Assembly: GCA_023954135.1 (NCBI GenBank)
Contig: JAMLIN010000007.1
Location: 62,001-126,000 of the forward strand
Length of the DNA: 64,000 nucleotides
From: Burkholderiaceae bacterium
GTDB taxonomy: Bacteria > Pseudomonadota > Gammaproteobacteria > Burkholderiales > Burkholderiaceae_E
Reading direction: 5' to 3'
Part shown: positions 17,158 to 25,864 of the stretch, piece after piece
Layout of the letters: each line of letters opens with the position of its first letter
Numbering within the stretch: the first letter of the stretch is position 1
Translations under genes and position numbers: made by a program
The notes under the pieces: model-generated
Database searches by the model: none
What the model was told of the DNA's origin: nothing
Seen by the model: the letters and a program-made list of their open reading frames with translations, nothing else

Positions 17158-19138
17158 CGGCCGCACCACGCTGCTCGGCAAGCCAGGCCTGGAACGACAG
17201 CACCGCCCACAGCTTGCTCGCGTTGTCTTCCCGGCCGGCGAGATGGCTTGCCCAGGCGCGACGCACCTCGGCCACCCGGAAGTATCCCTGGGCATCCAGG
17301 TCGCCCTCGTCGAGCAGCGACTCCGCCCAGTCGCGAAGCGGACCCCTGAGCCACCGGGTCACGGGCGATTCGAATCCCATCTTCGGGCGATCCACCAGGC
17401 TCTTCGGGACGAAGCGATGCAGCAGCTTCTGTACCAGCCATTTGCCCTGCCCGTCGCGGATCTTGTACCGGATGGGAAGCTTCCAGGCGAACTCCATGAC
17501 GGCAGGGTCGAGAAAGGGCAGGCGGGTTTCGAGACCCACCGCCATGGCCGCCCGATCCACCTTGGTCAACATGTCCGTCGGCAATACGAAGCAGAGGTCG
17601 AGCAGCATCATCTGCTCTTCCAGGGTGGGCAGGCCGGGCCAGTCGCTGTCGACCAGGCCGGACGCCTCCACCGGGTGGAGCATGAGCTCGTCCGGCTCCC
17701 AGTATTCCACCATGCCGAGGTACATGTCGCGGGCATCGTTGCTCGCGAGCATGCGAGATATCTTCTCGACGCGGTCGGCGAGCCGGGGCGGCCGCAACCC
17801 GCCCGGCAGCCTGCCGCCGAGCCGATCGATCGAACCCGCCAGGGCCCGGCCGGGCGCGCTCATGCAGGCGGCCGCCACCCGTCCGCGCAAGCCGGGCGGA
17901 AGCTGCTCCATCCGCCGCCAGAGACTGGCCGCCCGCGTGTAGCGGTTGTAGCCGCCGAACACCTCGTCCCCGCCGTCGCCCGTGAGCGCCACGGTCACAT
18001 GCTCCGCGGCCAGCCTCGAGACGAGGGATACGCCGATCTGCGACGAATCGGCGAAAGGCTCGTCGTAGATGCGGGCCAGCTGCGGCACCATCGCGAGGCA
18101 ATCGGCCTGCGAGACGTACAGCTCGGTGTGGTTCGTCTGGAGATGCGCCGCGACCCGTTTCGCATGCTGCGCCTCGTCGTAGCCCCGTTCATGAAAGCCG
18201 ATCGAGAAGGTCCTGACCGGCTCCGCCGAGGCCTTCCGGGCTTCCGCCTGCATCAGCGCGACCACGAGCGAGGAGTCGATGCCGCCCGAGAGAAAGGCGC
18301 CCAGGGGCACGTCGGAGATCAGTTGCCGCCGGACTGCCGCGGCGAGGCAGGAATGCAGCGCATCGACGGCCTGCGCGTCGCTGGCGAAGGCCTGCTGGCG
18401 CAATGCGCAGTCGTGGGCAAGGTCCGTCGCCCGCCAGTAGGGCCGGGGCGCCGGAAGATCCCCCTCCCTGACCTGGCCGATCCCGATCGACAGGCGATTG
18501 CCGGGCTCGAGCTTGGAGATGCCTTCGAATATCGAGTAGGGCGCGGGTATCGCGCCGAATCGCATCAACAGGCCGACCGACCGGCGATCGACATCGGGCG
18601 GCCTGCCGGCCATGGCCGTGAAGGCCCGGACCTCGGAAGCGACGGCGAAGCCCCCCCCCAAGCGCCCGTAGTACAGCGGCTTCTCGCCGACCCGGTCGCG
18701 AACCAGGCTAAGCTGGCGCAGCTCCCGATCCCACAGGGCAATCGCGAACATGCCGCTCGCCTGCGCGATGGCCTCGTCCAGGCCCCAGTTCTCGATGCAG
18801 GCGAGCAGCGTCTCGGTATCGGAATGTCCGCGCCAGGACATCCCGGTCGAGCCTTCCGGACACGCGGCGTCGAGCCGGGCGCGCAGGTCCCGGTGGTTGT
18901 AGATCTCTCCGTTGAATGCCAGGACGAAGCGGCCGCTGGCCGAGACCATCGGCTGGTGCCCCGCTTCGGAAACATCCTGGATCGACAGACGGGTCTGGCC
19001 GAGGATCACTCCCGCCTGCTCGTCGCGCCATGTTCCGCGGTCATCCGGACCACGATGGCGCAAGCTCGCGAGAGCCCGGTCGATGGTGTCGCCGTCGATG
19101 CGAGAGTCCGGCTGGAGAATTGCAAAGATGCCGCACAT
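17144..19138 (-). CDS. asnB: Asparagine synthase-type glutamine amidotransferase (EPS locus copy 2)
   Basis: A 664-residue protein with Cys2 (MCGIFAIL), RHRGPDD, FNGEIYNHRDLRARL and, in the synthetase half, FLSGGIDSSLVV (~281-292) and TGDGGDEVFGGYNRY. The start is set by Cys2 even though the frame stays open upstream. It is similar to the copy at 5499-7469 but well diverged, so it is not a recent duplicate. Asparagine-synthase-like amidotransferases are regular members of exosortase A/EPS loci. The likely reaction is ATP-dependent amidation of a carboxylate on a sugar or on the acyl/aminoacyl product; substrate unknown. The stop lies inside the next lipoprotein gene. Confidence 0.92.
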   Translation of the reverse strand: MCGIFAILQPDSRIDGDTIDRALASLRHRGPDDRGTWRDEQAGVILGQTRLSIQDVSEAGHQPMVSASGRFVLAFNGEIYNHRDLRARLDAACPEGSTGMSWRGHSDTETLLACIENWGLDEAIAQASGMFAIALWDRELRQLSLVRDRVGEKPLYYGRLGGGFAVASEVRAFTAMAGRPPDVDRRSVGLLMRFGAIPAPYSIFEGISKLEPGNRLSIGIGQVREGDLPAPRPYWRATDLAHDCALRQQAFASDAQAVDALHSCLAAAVRRQLISDVPLGAFLSGGIDSSLVVALMQAEARKASAEPVRTFSIGFHERGYDEAQHAKRVAAHLQTNHTELYVSQADCLAMVPQLARIYDEPFADSSQIGVSLVSRLAAEHVTVALTGDGGDEVFGGYNRYTRAASLWRRMEQLPPGLRGRVAAACMSAPGRALAGSIDRLGGRLPGGLRPPRLADRVEKISRMLASNDARDMYLGMVEYWEPDELMLHPVEASGLVDSDWPGLPTLEEQMMLLDLCFVLPTDMLTKVDRAAMAVGLETRLPFLDPAVMEFAWKLPIRYKIRDGQGKWLVQKLLHRFVPKSLVDRPKMGFESPVTRWLRGPLRDWAESLLDEGDLDAQGYFRVAEVRRAWASHLAGREDNASKLWAVLSFQAWLAEQRGAADVRA

Positions 19139-19205
19139 GCTTGTGCGTCTTGCGCCCTGGTGAGAGTGATGCCGCTGGTTTCGGGAGTCTATACAGCGGG
19201 GCGAA

Positions 19206-20861
19206 TCAGGGGCGGGCTTTTCGCACACTGCCGGCGCCGAGAAGATCGACCGCCACCCAGCCATCGATGCTGGAATAGGTATGGATCCCGCTCGAGCCGC
19301 TCTCACGGGGAGGAGGAATGGCTTCGCGAAGACACTCTTCGTAGCCGTCCGCGGCGAGCCGCGTGATCTCGTAGCGATTCAGTCCCTGCCCGTAGGCATC
19401 GAAACTCTGCACCTGGCCGAAACGGTAGATCCGCCCGTCGACGATCTCCAGCCCGCCATTGCGCCCGCCACGGCAATCCACCTTGGCAGGATTGCTGCCG
19501 CCCGACTGCCAGTCGGTGCTCAGCGGCGAGGCGGCATGGAACAGGTGCAGCTCCGACTGGTGATCGGGAAGAGCGGCCCGATCCAGGTTCGTCAGCATCC
19601 ACCACCGCCCGGCATGGGGAACGAGCATCGTGTCGGCCGCGGAGACGCCCCGCATGAGCACCGCTTCGAGCTCCCATCCCAGGGGGAAGTCCGTGCAGCG
19701 ATAGACGCGGATCTCGCCCGACCCGCCGGCTTCGGGGCACATGTAGACCTTGCCGCCGAAGCGGAACAGGTACGGGAAGGAGAGGTGGAACGGCTCCTTC
19801 AGGGCGATGCCCAGCCGGCGCCAGCGGCCGCCGGATTCGGCCAGCACGGCGATGTGCCCCCGTCCGGTCGATCCGTCCACCTCCTCGACGAAGCAGTAGG
19901 CATTGCCGGTGCCCGGATCGCGGTAGAGGATCGGATCGGCCTGGTAGGCTCCGGCCGGCGCGGCCTCGAGCTCGGCCGGCGAGCCGAAGGGCCGGCCCGG
20001 CGCGGCCTGCCGGTAGATCGCCACCGACCATCGCCGCCGGCCGCGAAGCTGCAGGACCCCCAGCCGCGCGGCCCTGCCGAGCAGCCGCAGCGGATAGGTC
20101 GCCAGCCGCGCCGAAGGCGATGAGGGTTGACCCCCGAGAGCATCGGCCGGCCCCGCGTGTCCGGCCACCGCGGCGACGCCCGGGATATCCGGCGCGGACC
20201 CCGGCGACAGCAGGTGCGACAGCAGCACGGAGGCCGCGCGATCCCAGATGGCCGCCTGGTTGAGGGACAGCAGGCGCTTGCTGCGGTTGCAGCCATCGAC
20301 CAGGAGGCGGCGCGACCCGTCGCCGGCATCCACCCGGTACAGCCGTACCGGCGTGCAGTCCGCCGCGGACCAGCATTCCTCGAACCCCGCCAGGGCCAGC
20401 CCCTGCTCCGGCCGGCCGCCCAGCTCGACCTGGAGCATCGTCGCCGACGGCGGGCACCGCGCGCGCACGGCTGCGGGAAGCCAGTCCCCCAGCACGAGGA
20501 CGATGTCGGGCACAGGCTCGAACGAGAGATCGCCGCCCGGCGACAGCTCGATCACCTGCGAGAAGAGCGGCCGGATGTCTCGCCGGCCGGCATCCCGGAA
20601 GCCGATCCTCCGCCCGAGCGCGGGACGCAGGCGCTCCGCAACGCGCGCGCAGGACTGCTCGAGCCCGACCATGCGGTCTGCGAGCAGGGTGGTCCCGGGC
20701 AACCGGCCGCCGGAGCGATGCCCGTCCGCGCCGCGAGCCGGCACCACGAGCGACGACAGGGACAGGGGCTGCGCCGATCCGGCCCGGGCGAGGGTGTCGA
20801 GCAGGTCACCGATGTGTCGACAGACGGGCGACGAATCGATGACCAGCGCGAGCCTCGGCAT
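19206..20861 (-). CDS. Formyltransferase-like / beta-propeller transferase (GINT1-like family)
   Basis: A 551-residue two-part protein. Residues ~1-190 look like a formyltransferase-fold domain (RLALVIDSS..., PDIVLVLGDWLP). Residues ~230-550 match the five-bladed propeller region found at the N-terminus of plant glucosamine inositol-phosphorylceramide transferases: ADPILYRDPGTGNAYCFVEE, FHLSFPYLFRFGGKVYMCPE, DTMLVPHAGRWWMLTN. Bacterial homologues are usually named after that plant enzyme, but their reaction is unproven. A role in modifying or transferring a sugar in EPS assembly is inference. The ATG overlaps the upstream hydrolase stop (ATGA), so it belongs to the ligase-decarboxylase-hydrolase operon. 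Confidence 0.7.
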   Translation of the reverse strand: MPRLALVIDSSPVCRHIGDLLDTLARAGSAQPLSLSSLVVPARGADGHRSGGRLPGTTLLADRMVGLEQSCARVAERLRPALGRRIGFRDAGRRDIRPLFSQVIELSPGGDLSFEPVPDIVLVLGDWLPAAVRARCPPSATMLQVELGGRPEQGLALAGFEECWSAADCTPVRLYRVDAGDGSRRLLVDGCNRSKRLLSLNQAAIWDRAASVLLSHLLSPGSAPDIPGVAAVAGHAGPADALGGQPSSPSARLATYPLRLLGRAARLGVLQLRGRRRWSVAIYRQAAPGRPFGSPAELEAAPAGAYQADPILYRDPGTGNAYCFVEEVDGSTGRGHIAVLAESGGRWRRLGIALKEPFHLSFPYLFRFGGKVYMCPEAGGSGEIRVYRCTDFPLGWELEAVLMRGVSAADTMLVPHAGRWWMLTNLDRAALPDHQSELHLFHAASPLSTDWQSGGSNPAKVDCRGGRNGGLEIVDGRIYRFGQVQSFDAYGQGLNRYEITRLAADGYEECLREAIPPPRESGSSGIHTYSSIDGWVAVDLLGAGSVRKARP

Positions 20862-21718
20862 CACTGCCCTCGCGCGTCGGCGACGTGGTCCTGCCGCAGC
20901 CTGTCCATCCAGGCGTGCATCCTGGCCACGAGGATTTCCTGCGACTCGCGGGTGCTGACCACGTGGTCGACATCGGGCAGGAACTCGGTTTCCATTCGGC
21001 CCGCCAGCCCGGCATGCCCGAGCACCCTGCGGCACTGGGTCCGGAAGTCGGTGTCGTCGCAGGAGCTTCCGGAATAGACGAGCCGGACGCCGACGCCGCG
21101 GTTCACCAGTTCGAGCAGGCGAGCCGCATAGACCGGTAACGGAGGGACGTCGCGACCGTAGTTGTCGCCGTCGCCGACATCCACCCCGGCAAGCGTGCGC
21201 CTGATGGCGAGCAGGCGCTCGAGTCCACCGCGCAGGCCGAACTTGCGCAGCTTGCCGGCGTAGGCCCTGGCCCGCCAGCGCAGGTCCGGATAGATCGGCG
21301 GATCGAACATGACGAGGGAGACGATGCGGTGCTCCACCATCGCGGCCGACAAGCCGTCGTCGGCGCCCGAACATATGCCGAACAGCATGACGCGATCGCA
21401 GCGACCGTAGCGACACAGGGTCGCCACCGCCTGGCCGATGTCGGCAACGGCCTGCTCGTCGTAGCTCAGGCCCGGCGCCGCCGGGGAGCTGTCCCCCCGG
21501 CCGGCGAGGTCGAAACGCAGGCTGGGGATGCCCCGGGTTGCGGCTTCCCGGGCCAGTCGCACGTTGATCCGGTGTGGGCCGATGCGATGGACGATCCCCG
21601 CGTTCAGGAGCAGCAGCCCCGTAGTGGTTCCGCTGGCCGGCCCGGCGCCGGATGCCGGCGCGCACAGGGTTCCGACCAGCTCGCGCGACGGGCCGAACTG
21701 CAGGGTGCGCTCGTTCAT
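20861..21718 (-). CDS. Exosortase A system-associated hydrolase 1-type alpha/beta hydrolase
   Basis: A 285-residue alpha/beta hydrolase with LRFDLAGRGDS and a nucleophile elbow reading G-I-C-S-G (Cys116 at the nucleophile position). A likely catalytic His sits in DVDHVVST near residue 259. This matches the hydrolase family found with exosortase A in EPS loci. A Cys nucleophile is more like dienelactone hydrolase than a serine esterase. It overlaps its neighbours by ATGA on both sides. The biological substrate is unknown; a thioester or ester of the acyl product made by neighbouring enzymes is a plausible inference. Confidence 0.82.
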   Translation of the reverse strand: MNERTLQFGPSRELVGTLCAPASGAGPASGTTTGLLLLNAGIVHRIGPHRINVRLAREAATRGIPSLRFDLAGRGDSSPAAPGLSYDEQAVADIGQAVATLCRYGRCDRVMLFGICSGADDGLSAAMVEHRIVSLVMFDPPIYPDLRWRARAYAGKLRKFGLRGGLERLLAIRRTLAGVDVGDGDNYGRDVPPLPVYAARLLELVNRGVGVRLVYSGSSCDDTDFRTQCRRVLGHAGLAGRMETEFLPDVDHVVSTRESQEILVARMHAWMDRLRQDHVADARGQ

Positions 21719-22566
21719 CGGATCGCCTCGAGCACGACAGGCACGATCAGCCCGACCGTCCTTGCGGGTGCGATGGTGGTTCCGCCCGCATCGTTGGTCG
21801 CCCAGTCGATGCCGTCGTCGATCCGGTGGACGGCCGTCGCATCGGCCCCGGCGCGCGCCGACCGCAGGCCCGTCAGCCAGGCGGGTTCCTGGGCGTCGGG
21901 CATGGCGAAGACGGCGCGGGCGCAATGCGCCTCGATGAATGCCTGCTCCCGTGTGTCCCGCAACTGGCGCCGCAGCGAGTCCGTCACCGGGAAGCCCAGG
22001 GCTTCGGAGGGCTCGGCCGGCAGCGGCTCGCAGGCCAGGCGTCGGTACTTTGCGGCGTCGAGGCTCAACGCTCCGAGGCGTGCCTCGCGATCGGCGCGCG
22101 CGAGCTCCCGCAGATAGGAGCCGCCGTCGACCACCGGATCCCAGAAGACGATCGTGTCGAGCGTTGCGCTCGCCGCCCGGGACGCCTTCGCGCAGAGGAG
22201 CGCACCCAGCCTGAGCCCGATCCAGACCCGATGCGCGGGCCGCGCCAGGGCGTCGAGCTTGTCCTGCGCGGCGACGACATCCGCGGCCCAGCCTTCCATC
22301 TCGCCGACGTCGTCCGCGCCGGGCGAGTCGCCGGTACCGTGATAGTCGAACCGGAGGGTCGGCACGCCACGCTGCGCGAGGCGATCCGCGAGAACGGTGA
22401 AGACACGATGGGCGCGGATCGCCTCCTGGCCGAAGGGACTGCACAGGAGCGCCGTGATGCCCTGCGGCGCGGCGGGCCTGGGGAAGTGGTACATGCCGAC
22501 CATCTGGCGGTCGGCGGGGCCGAAGCGCACCGGCTGTCTCGCGATCTGATGGAGGGCCCCGGTCAT
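21715..22566 (-). CDS. Exosortase A system-associated hydrolase 2-type alpha/beta hydrolase fold protein
   Basis: A 283-residue alpha/beta-fold protein: LCSPFGQEAIRAHRVF, LRFDYHGTGDSPG (73-83) and an elbow reading G-L-R-L-G with Arg119 where Ser or Cys is expected. This pattern fits the second hydrolase of the exosortase A-associated gene set. Without a nucleophile it may be non-hydrolytic, for example a partner of hydrolase 1. ATGA overlaps join it to the decarboxylase upstream and hydrolase 1 downstream. Confidence 0.82.
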   Translation of the reverse strand: MTGALHQIARQPVRFGPADRQMVGMYHFPRPAAPQGITALLCSPFGQEAIRAHRVFTVLADRLAQRGVPTLRFDYHGTGDSPGADDVGEMEGWAADVVAAQDKLDALARPAHRVWIGLRLGALLCAKASRAASATLDTIVFWDPVVDGGSYLRELARADREARLGALSLDAAKYRRLACEPLPAEPSEALGFPVTDSLRRQLRDTREQAFIEAHCARAVFAMPDAQEPAWLTGLRSARAGADATAVHRIDDGIDWATNDAGGTTIAPARTVGLIVPVVLEAIR

Positions 22567-23801
22567 CAGACGAGCACTTCGCCCGGCTCGGGGTGCGAGA
22601 GAAACCGCGTCGGACTGGCGCTCGGCCCATAGGCGCCAGCCATGAACACCACCACCAGGTCGCCGACCTCGGCCCGCGCAAGCTCCATCCGGTCGGCGAG
22701 GAGGTCGAGCGGCGTGCACAGGGGCCCGACGACGGTCTGCACCTCGGTGGTCTCGGCGTCGAGCCGATTGCCGACGGCAACCGGATAGTTCTTGCGCAGC
22801 ACCTGGCCGAAGTTGCCCGAAGCGGCCAGGTTGTGGTGCAGCCCGCCGTCGACGACCAGGTAGGTCCGGTCGCGCGAGACCTTCCGGTCGATCACCCGGG
22901 TCACGTAGACGCCCGCTTCGGCGACGAGATGGCGACCGAGCTCGAGCACCAGCGGGCCGGTCCCGTGCTGCGCCGCCTCGTCGCACAGCGGGGCCAGCGC
23001 CTCGCCGATGCGGGTCACGTCGAGCGGCGCTTCACCGGGGAAGTAGGGAACGCCGAATCCGCCGCCGATGTTGAGCCACTCGAAGCCATCGGACAGCTGC
23101 GCGGCGAACCGGATGCCGAGCTGCACGCTGTTGCGCTGCGCCTCGATGATCGCTTCCGGGTTGAGGTTCTGGGATCCGGAATAGATGTGCAGCCCGACCG
23201 GCACGATGCCGTCGGCGCGCATCCGGGCCATCAGCGCCGGCACCCGGTCCTCGTCGATGCCGAAGGGTTTCGGGCCGCCGCCCATCTGCATGCCCGAGGA
23301 CTTGAGCTCGAAGGCCGGATTGATCCGGATCGCCAGCCGGGGCGCGATGCCGAGCGCCGCGGCGGCCTCGAGCGCGGCCTCGTACTGGCCTTCGGATTCG
23401 AGATTGATCGCGACGCCGGCGGCGATGGCCTGGGAGATCTCGCCGGCCGTCTTGCCCGGACCGGCGAAGCTCATGTGCCGGGAATCGGCGCCGACGTCGA
23501 GCGCGACATGCATCTCCCGCGCGGAGGCGACGTCGATCCCGTCGGTCAGGCCCACCAGATGCGCGACGACCGCCGGCATCGGATTGGCCTTCATCGCGTA
23601 GTGCAGGCGGACCGCGGCCGGCAGGGCCTTGCGCAGGTCGCCGACCCGGGCCGAGATCGCTTCGCGGGAGCAGGCGTAGAAGGGCGTGCGGCCTACCCGG
23701 GCGGCGAGCCGGACGAGCGGCACCCCGCCCACCTCCAGCTCGGCGCCCGCGCGATCGAAGGCGGTGATGGGCGCATGGTTGGGAAAGCGGATCGGTGTCA
23801 T
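22566..23801 (-). CDS. PLP-dependent decarboxylase, exosortase A system-associated type
   Basis: A 411-residue fold-type III PLP enzyme related to diaminopimelate/ornithine decarboxylases. The PLP lysine is in LHYAMKANP (Lys71). The Gly-rich phosphate-binding segment WLNIGGGFGVPY, a HIYSGSQ motif and the C-terminal GPLCTPLD with the active-site Cys of the family are present. Family chemistry is alpha-decarboxylation of an amino acid (D- or L-, basic or dicarboxylic). In exosortase A loci this subfamily is encoded beside the acyl-CoA ligase, as here (ATGA overlap). The amine product might be acylated by the ligase/ACP system; that is inference. Confidence 0.9.
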   Translation of the reverse strand: MTPIRFPNHAPITAFDRAGAELEVGGVPLVRLAARVGRTPFYACSREAISARVGDLRKALPAAVRLHYAMKANPMPAVVAHLVGLTDGIDVASAREMHVALDVGADSRHMSFAGPGKTAGEISQAIAAGVAINLESEGQYEAALEAAAALGIAPRLAIRINPAFELKSSGMQMGGGPKPFGIDEDRVPALMARMRADGIVPVGLHIYSGSQNLNPEAIIEAQRNSVQLGIRFAAQLSDGFEWLNIGGGFGVPYFPGEAPLDVTRIGEALAPLCDEAAQHGTGPLVLELGRHLVAEAGVYVTRVIDRKVSRDRTYLVVDGGLHHNLAASGNFGQVLRKNYPVAVGNRLDAETTEVQTVVGPLCTPLDLLADRMELARAEVGDLVVVFMAGAYGPSASPTRFLSHPEPGEVLV

Positions 23802-25417
23802 GGCCTGTGCCCCGCGGGGGGATCATCGAAACGGTGCCGGTGCGCCGTGACCAGGGTCTTGCGATCGATCTTGCCGTTGGCGTTGCGCGGCAGGGCCGCC
23901 TCGAACCATTCGACGTGCGCGGGCAGCATGTACATCGGCAGGTGCGACTTGCAGGCGGCCAACAGCTTCGCGGTATCGGTGTCCGACCTCTTTTCCGCCG
24001 GCTTGACCACGATGACGACCGCCTGGCCGAGCATCGGGTGGGGCACGCCGAAGGCGGCGACCTCGGCGACCAGCCCGGTGCGGAACACGCCCTCCTCGAT
24101 CTCGGTCGGGCTGACGCGATAGCCCGAGGTCTTGATCATCTCGTCGCGCCGACCCACGAAGTAGAGGAAGCCTTCCGCGTCGCGCCGGACCGTGTCGCCC
24201 GACCAGACGGCATGCTCGGGCAGCATCAGCCCGGCCTGGCGCCCGGGCGTCGGGCGGAAGCGCTCGCGCGTACGTGCTTCGTCGTTCCAGTAGCCCATGG
24301 AGACCAGCGCCCCCCGGTGCACCAGCTCGCCCGGTTCGTCGACATCGCATTCGGTGCCGTCCTCGCGAACCACCATGACCTCCGCGTTCGGGATCGCCTT
24401 GCCGATCGACGTCGGCCGGCGGTCGATCTCGGACGGCGGCAGGTAGGTGGAGCGAAACGCCTCGGTCAGCCCGTACATCAGGTACGGAAGGGCGCGCGGG
24501 GCCCGCTCGCGCAGCAGCGCGAGCGTATGGGTGGGCATCGCCCCGCCCGAATTGGTGAAGTAGCGCAGGTGCTCGCCGATCGCCTCGGGCCATTCGAGCG
24601 CGGTGAGCTGCATCCACAGGGGCGGGACCCCGGCCAGCCCGGTGATGCGCTCGCGGGCCATGACCCGGACGGTTTCCGCCGGCAGCAGGTGGTTGTGCAG
24701 GACCACCGTCGCCCCCACGAGGAACGCCGTCGTGATCTGCGACAGGCCATAGTCGAACGAAAGGGGCAGGGCCGCCATGATGCGGTCCTGCGCCGTGTTC
24801 TCGAGATAGCTGGCGACGCTCTCGGCGCCCGCGACGAGATTGCGGTGCGACAGCACCACGCCCTTCGGATTGCCGGTGCTGCCGGAGGTATAGAGGATCG
24901 CGGCCATGTCGGCATCGACCACCCGAGGCAGGCTGCTCCTGATGTCGTTCGCCAGCACCGCATCCATCGGCTCGACGCCGAACCCCGTTGCCTGCGCCTG
25001 AACCTGGGCCGGTATCGGCCGGGAGTCCAGGGAAACCACCAGGCGAAGATCCGGGCAGGACGGCAGCACCGGCACGAGGCCCGCAAGGCGCGGCGTGGTC
25101 GTCGCCAGCACGGCGACATTGCAGTCGCGCAGGATGTACGCCACCTGCTCGGGGCGCAGCAGCGGATTGACCGGCACCACCACCCCGCCCGCGCGCGAGG
25201 CGCCGAAGAGCGCGACCACCGCTTCGATCGACTTCTCCGCGTAGACCGCGACACGAGCCGACCGATCGAGCCCGGCGGCCGCGAGACCATGCGCGAACCG
25301 GTCGACCCGATCCTCGAATTCCTCGTAGGTGCAGACGCCCTTGCCGTCCCGAAGCGCCTCCTCGGCAGGAGTCCGGTTGGTGGCGGCGTGGGTGAGCCCG
25401 GAGAGGAGAGTGATCAT
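23798..25417 (-). CDS. Acyl-CoA ligase (AMP-forming), exosortase A system-associated type
   Basis: A 539-residue ANL-superfamily enzyme. Core motifs: ILYTSGSTGNPKGVVLSH (ATP/P-loop), YGLTEAF, GDTVRRDAEGFLYFVGRRDEMIKTSGYRVSPTEIE and the C-terminal catalytic lysine in RNANGKIDRK. It adenylates a carboxylic acid and transfers it to CoA or to an acyl carrier protein. The divergent gene 150 bp away is a free-standing ACP, a likely acceptor. It is the first gene of an overlapping operon with the decarboxylase and two hydrolases, the arrangement known from EPS/exosortase loci. The substrate acid cannot be predicted. Confidence 0.9.
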   Translation of the reverse strand: MITLLSGLTHAATNRTPAEEALRDGKGVCTYEEFEDRVDRFAHGLAAAGLDRSARVAVYAEKSIEAVVALFGASRAGGVVVPVNPLLRPEQVAYILRDCNVAVLATTTPRLAGLVPVLPSCPDLRLVVSLDSRPIPAQVQAQATGFGVEPMDAVLANDIRSSLPRVVDADMAAILYTSGSTGNPKGVVLSHRNLVAGAESVASYLENTAQDRIMAALPLSFDYGLSQITTAFLVGATVVLHNHLLPAETVRVMARERITGLAGVPPLWMQLTALEWPEAIGEHLRYFTNSGGAMPTHTLALLRERAPRALPYLMYGLTEAFRSTYLPPSEIDRRPTSIGKAIPNAEVMVVREDGTECDVDEPGELVHRGALVSMGYWNDEARTRERFRPTPGRQAGLMLPEHAVWSGDTVRRDAEGFLYFVGRRDEMIKTSGYRVSPTEIEEGVFRTGLVAEVAAFGVPHPMLGQAVVIVVKPAEKRSDTDTAKLLAACKSHLPMYMLPAHVEWFEAALPRNANGKIDRKTLVTAHRHRFDDPPAGHRP

Positions 25418-25567
25418 GGAAGCGCTTCGAAGCGATGCGGACCCCGCCCTTCATGGCGGGATTCGGCGAGATCGGATGGGCCGCGCAGGGACCTCGGGAT
25501 GGCCGCCGACCGGATTCGCGCCGACAAAGCCACACCGGGATTCTGGAGGCTGCCCTAGAATCCGGGA

Positions 25568-25822
25568 ATGCGAAATTCCACTAGTACATCGCTTCGGGAA
25601 ATCCTCGAATCCGTCCTCGGCGCCCAGGCCCTGCCGGAGCCGCTCGACGACGAATCCCTCCTGCTGGGCGCCGTCCCCGAGATCGACTCGATGGCGGTGA
25701 TCGCCGTCCTGACCGGTATCGAGGAAGCCTTCGGCTTCAAGATCGCCGACGACGAAGTGAGCGCCGACATGTTCGAGACCTTCGGCAGCCTGCGCCGTTT
25801 CGTGGAATCCAGGGCAGCCTGA
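25568..25822 (+). CDS. Free-standing acyl carrier protein
   Basis: An 84-residue acidic helical protein with the phosphopantetheine attachment motif E-I-D-S-M (Ser41) and the FGFKI helix II-III region of ACPs. An in-frame stop 12 bases upstream makes ATG 25568 the earliest ATG. A GGAGG lies 18 nt upstream, further than usual, and a TAGAAT -10-like hexamer lies at 25556-25561. It is divergent from the acyl-CoA ligase and convergent with the A-PCP gene. It probably carries the acyl group activated by the ligase and may hand it to the PKS or to the amine made by the decarboxylase. Confidence 0.9.
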   Translation: MRNSTSTSLREILESVLGAQALPEPLDDESLLLGAVPEIDSMAVIAVLTGIEEAFGFKIADDEVSADMFETFGSLRRFVESRAA

Positions 25823-25864
25823 GAGCGGCAGCCGGAGCGGACCGCGGCCAGCCCCGACGGCGAT

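Noticed and set aside
16151-19366. A 1071-residue plus-strand open frame
   Set aside because: Opposite the amidotransferase and lipoprotein genes, which have clear motifs; the frame has none.
22566-23801. Diaminopimelate decarboxylase (lysA) call for the PLP enzyme
   Set aside because: The operon with the exosortase-associated ligase and hydrolases and the family-like N-terminus fit the specialised subfamily better than lysine biosynthesis.
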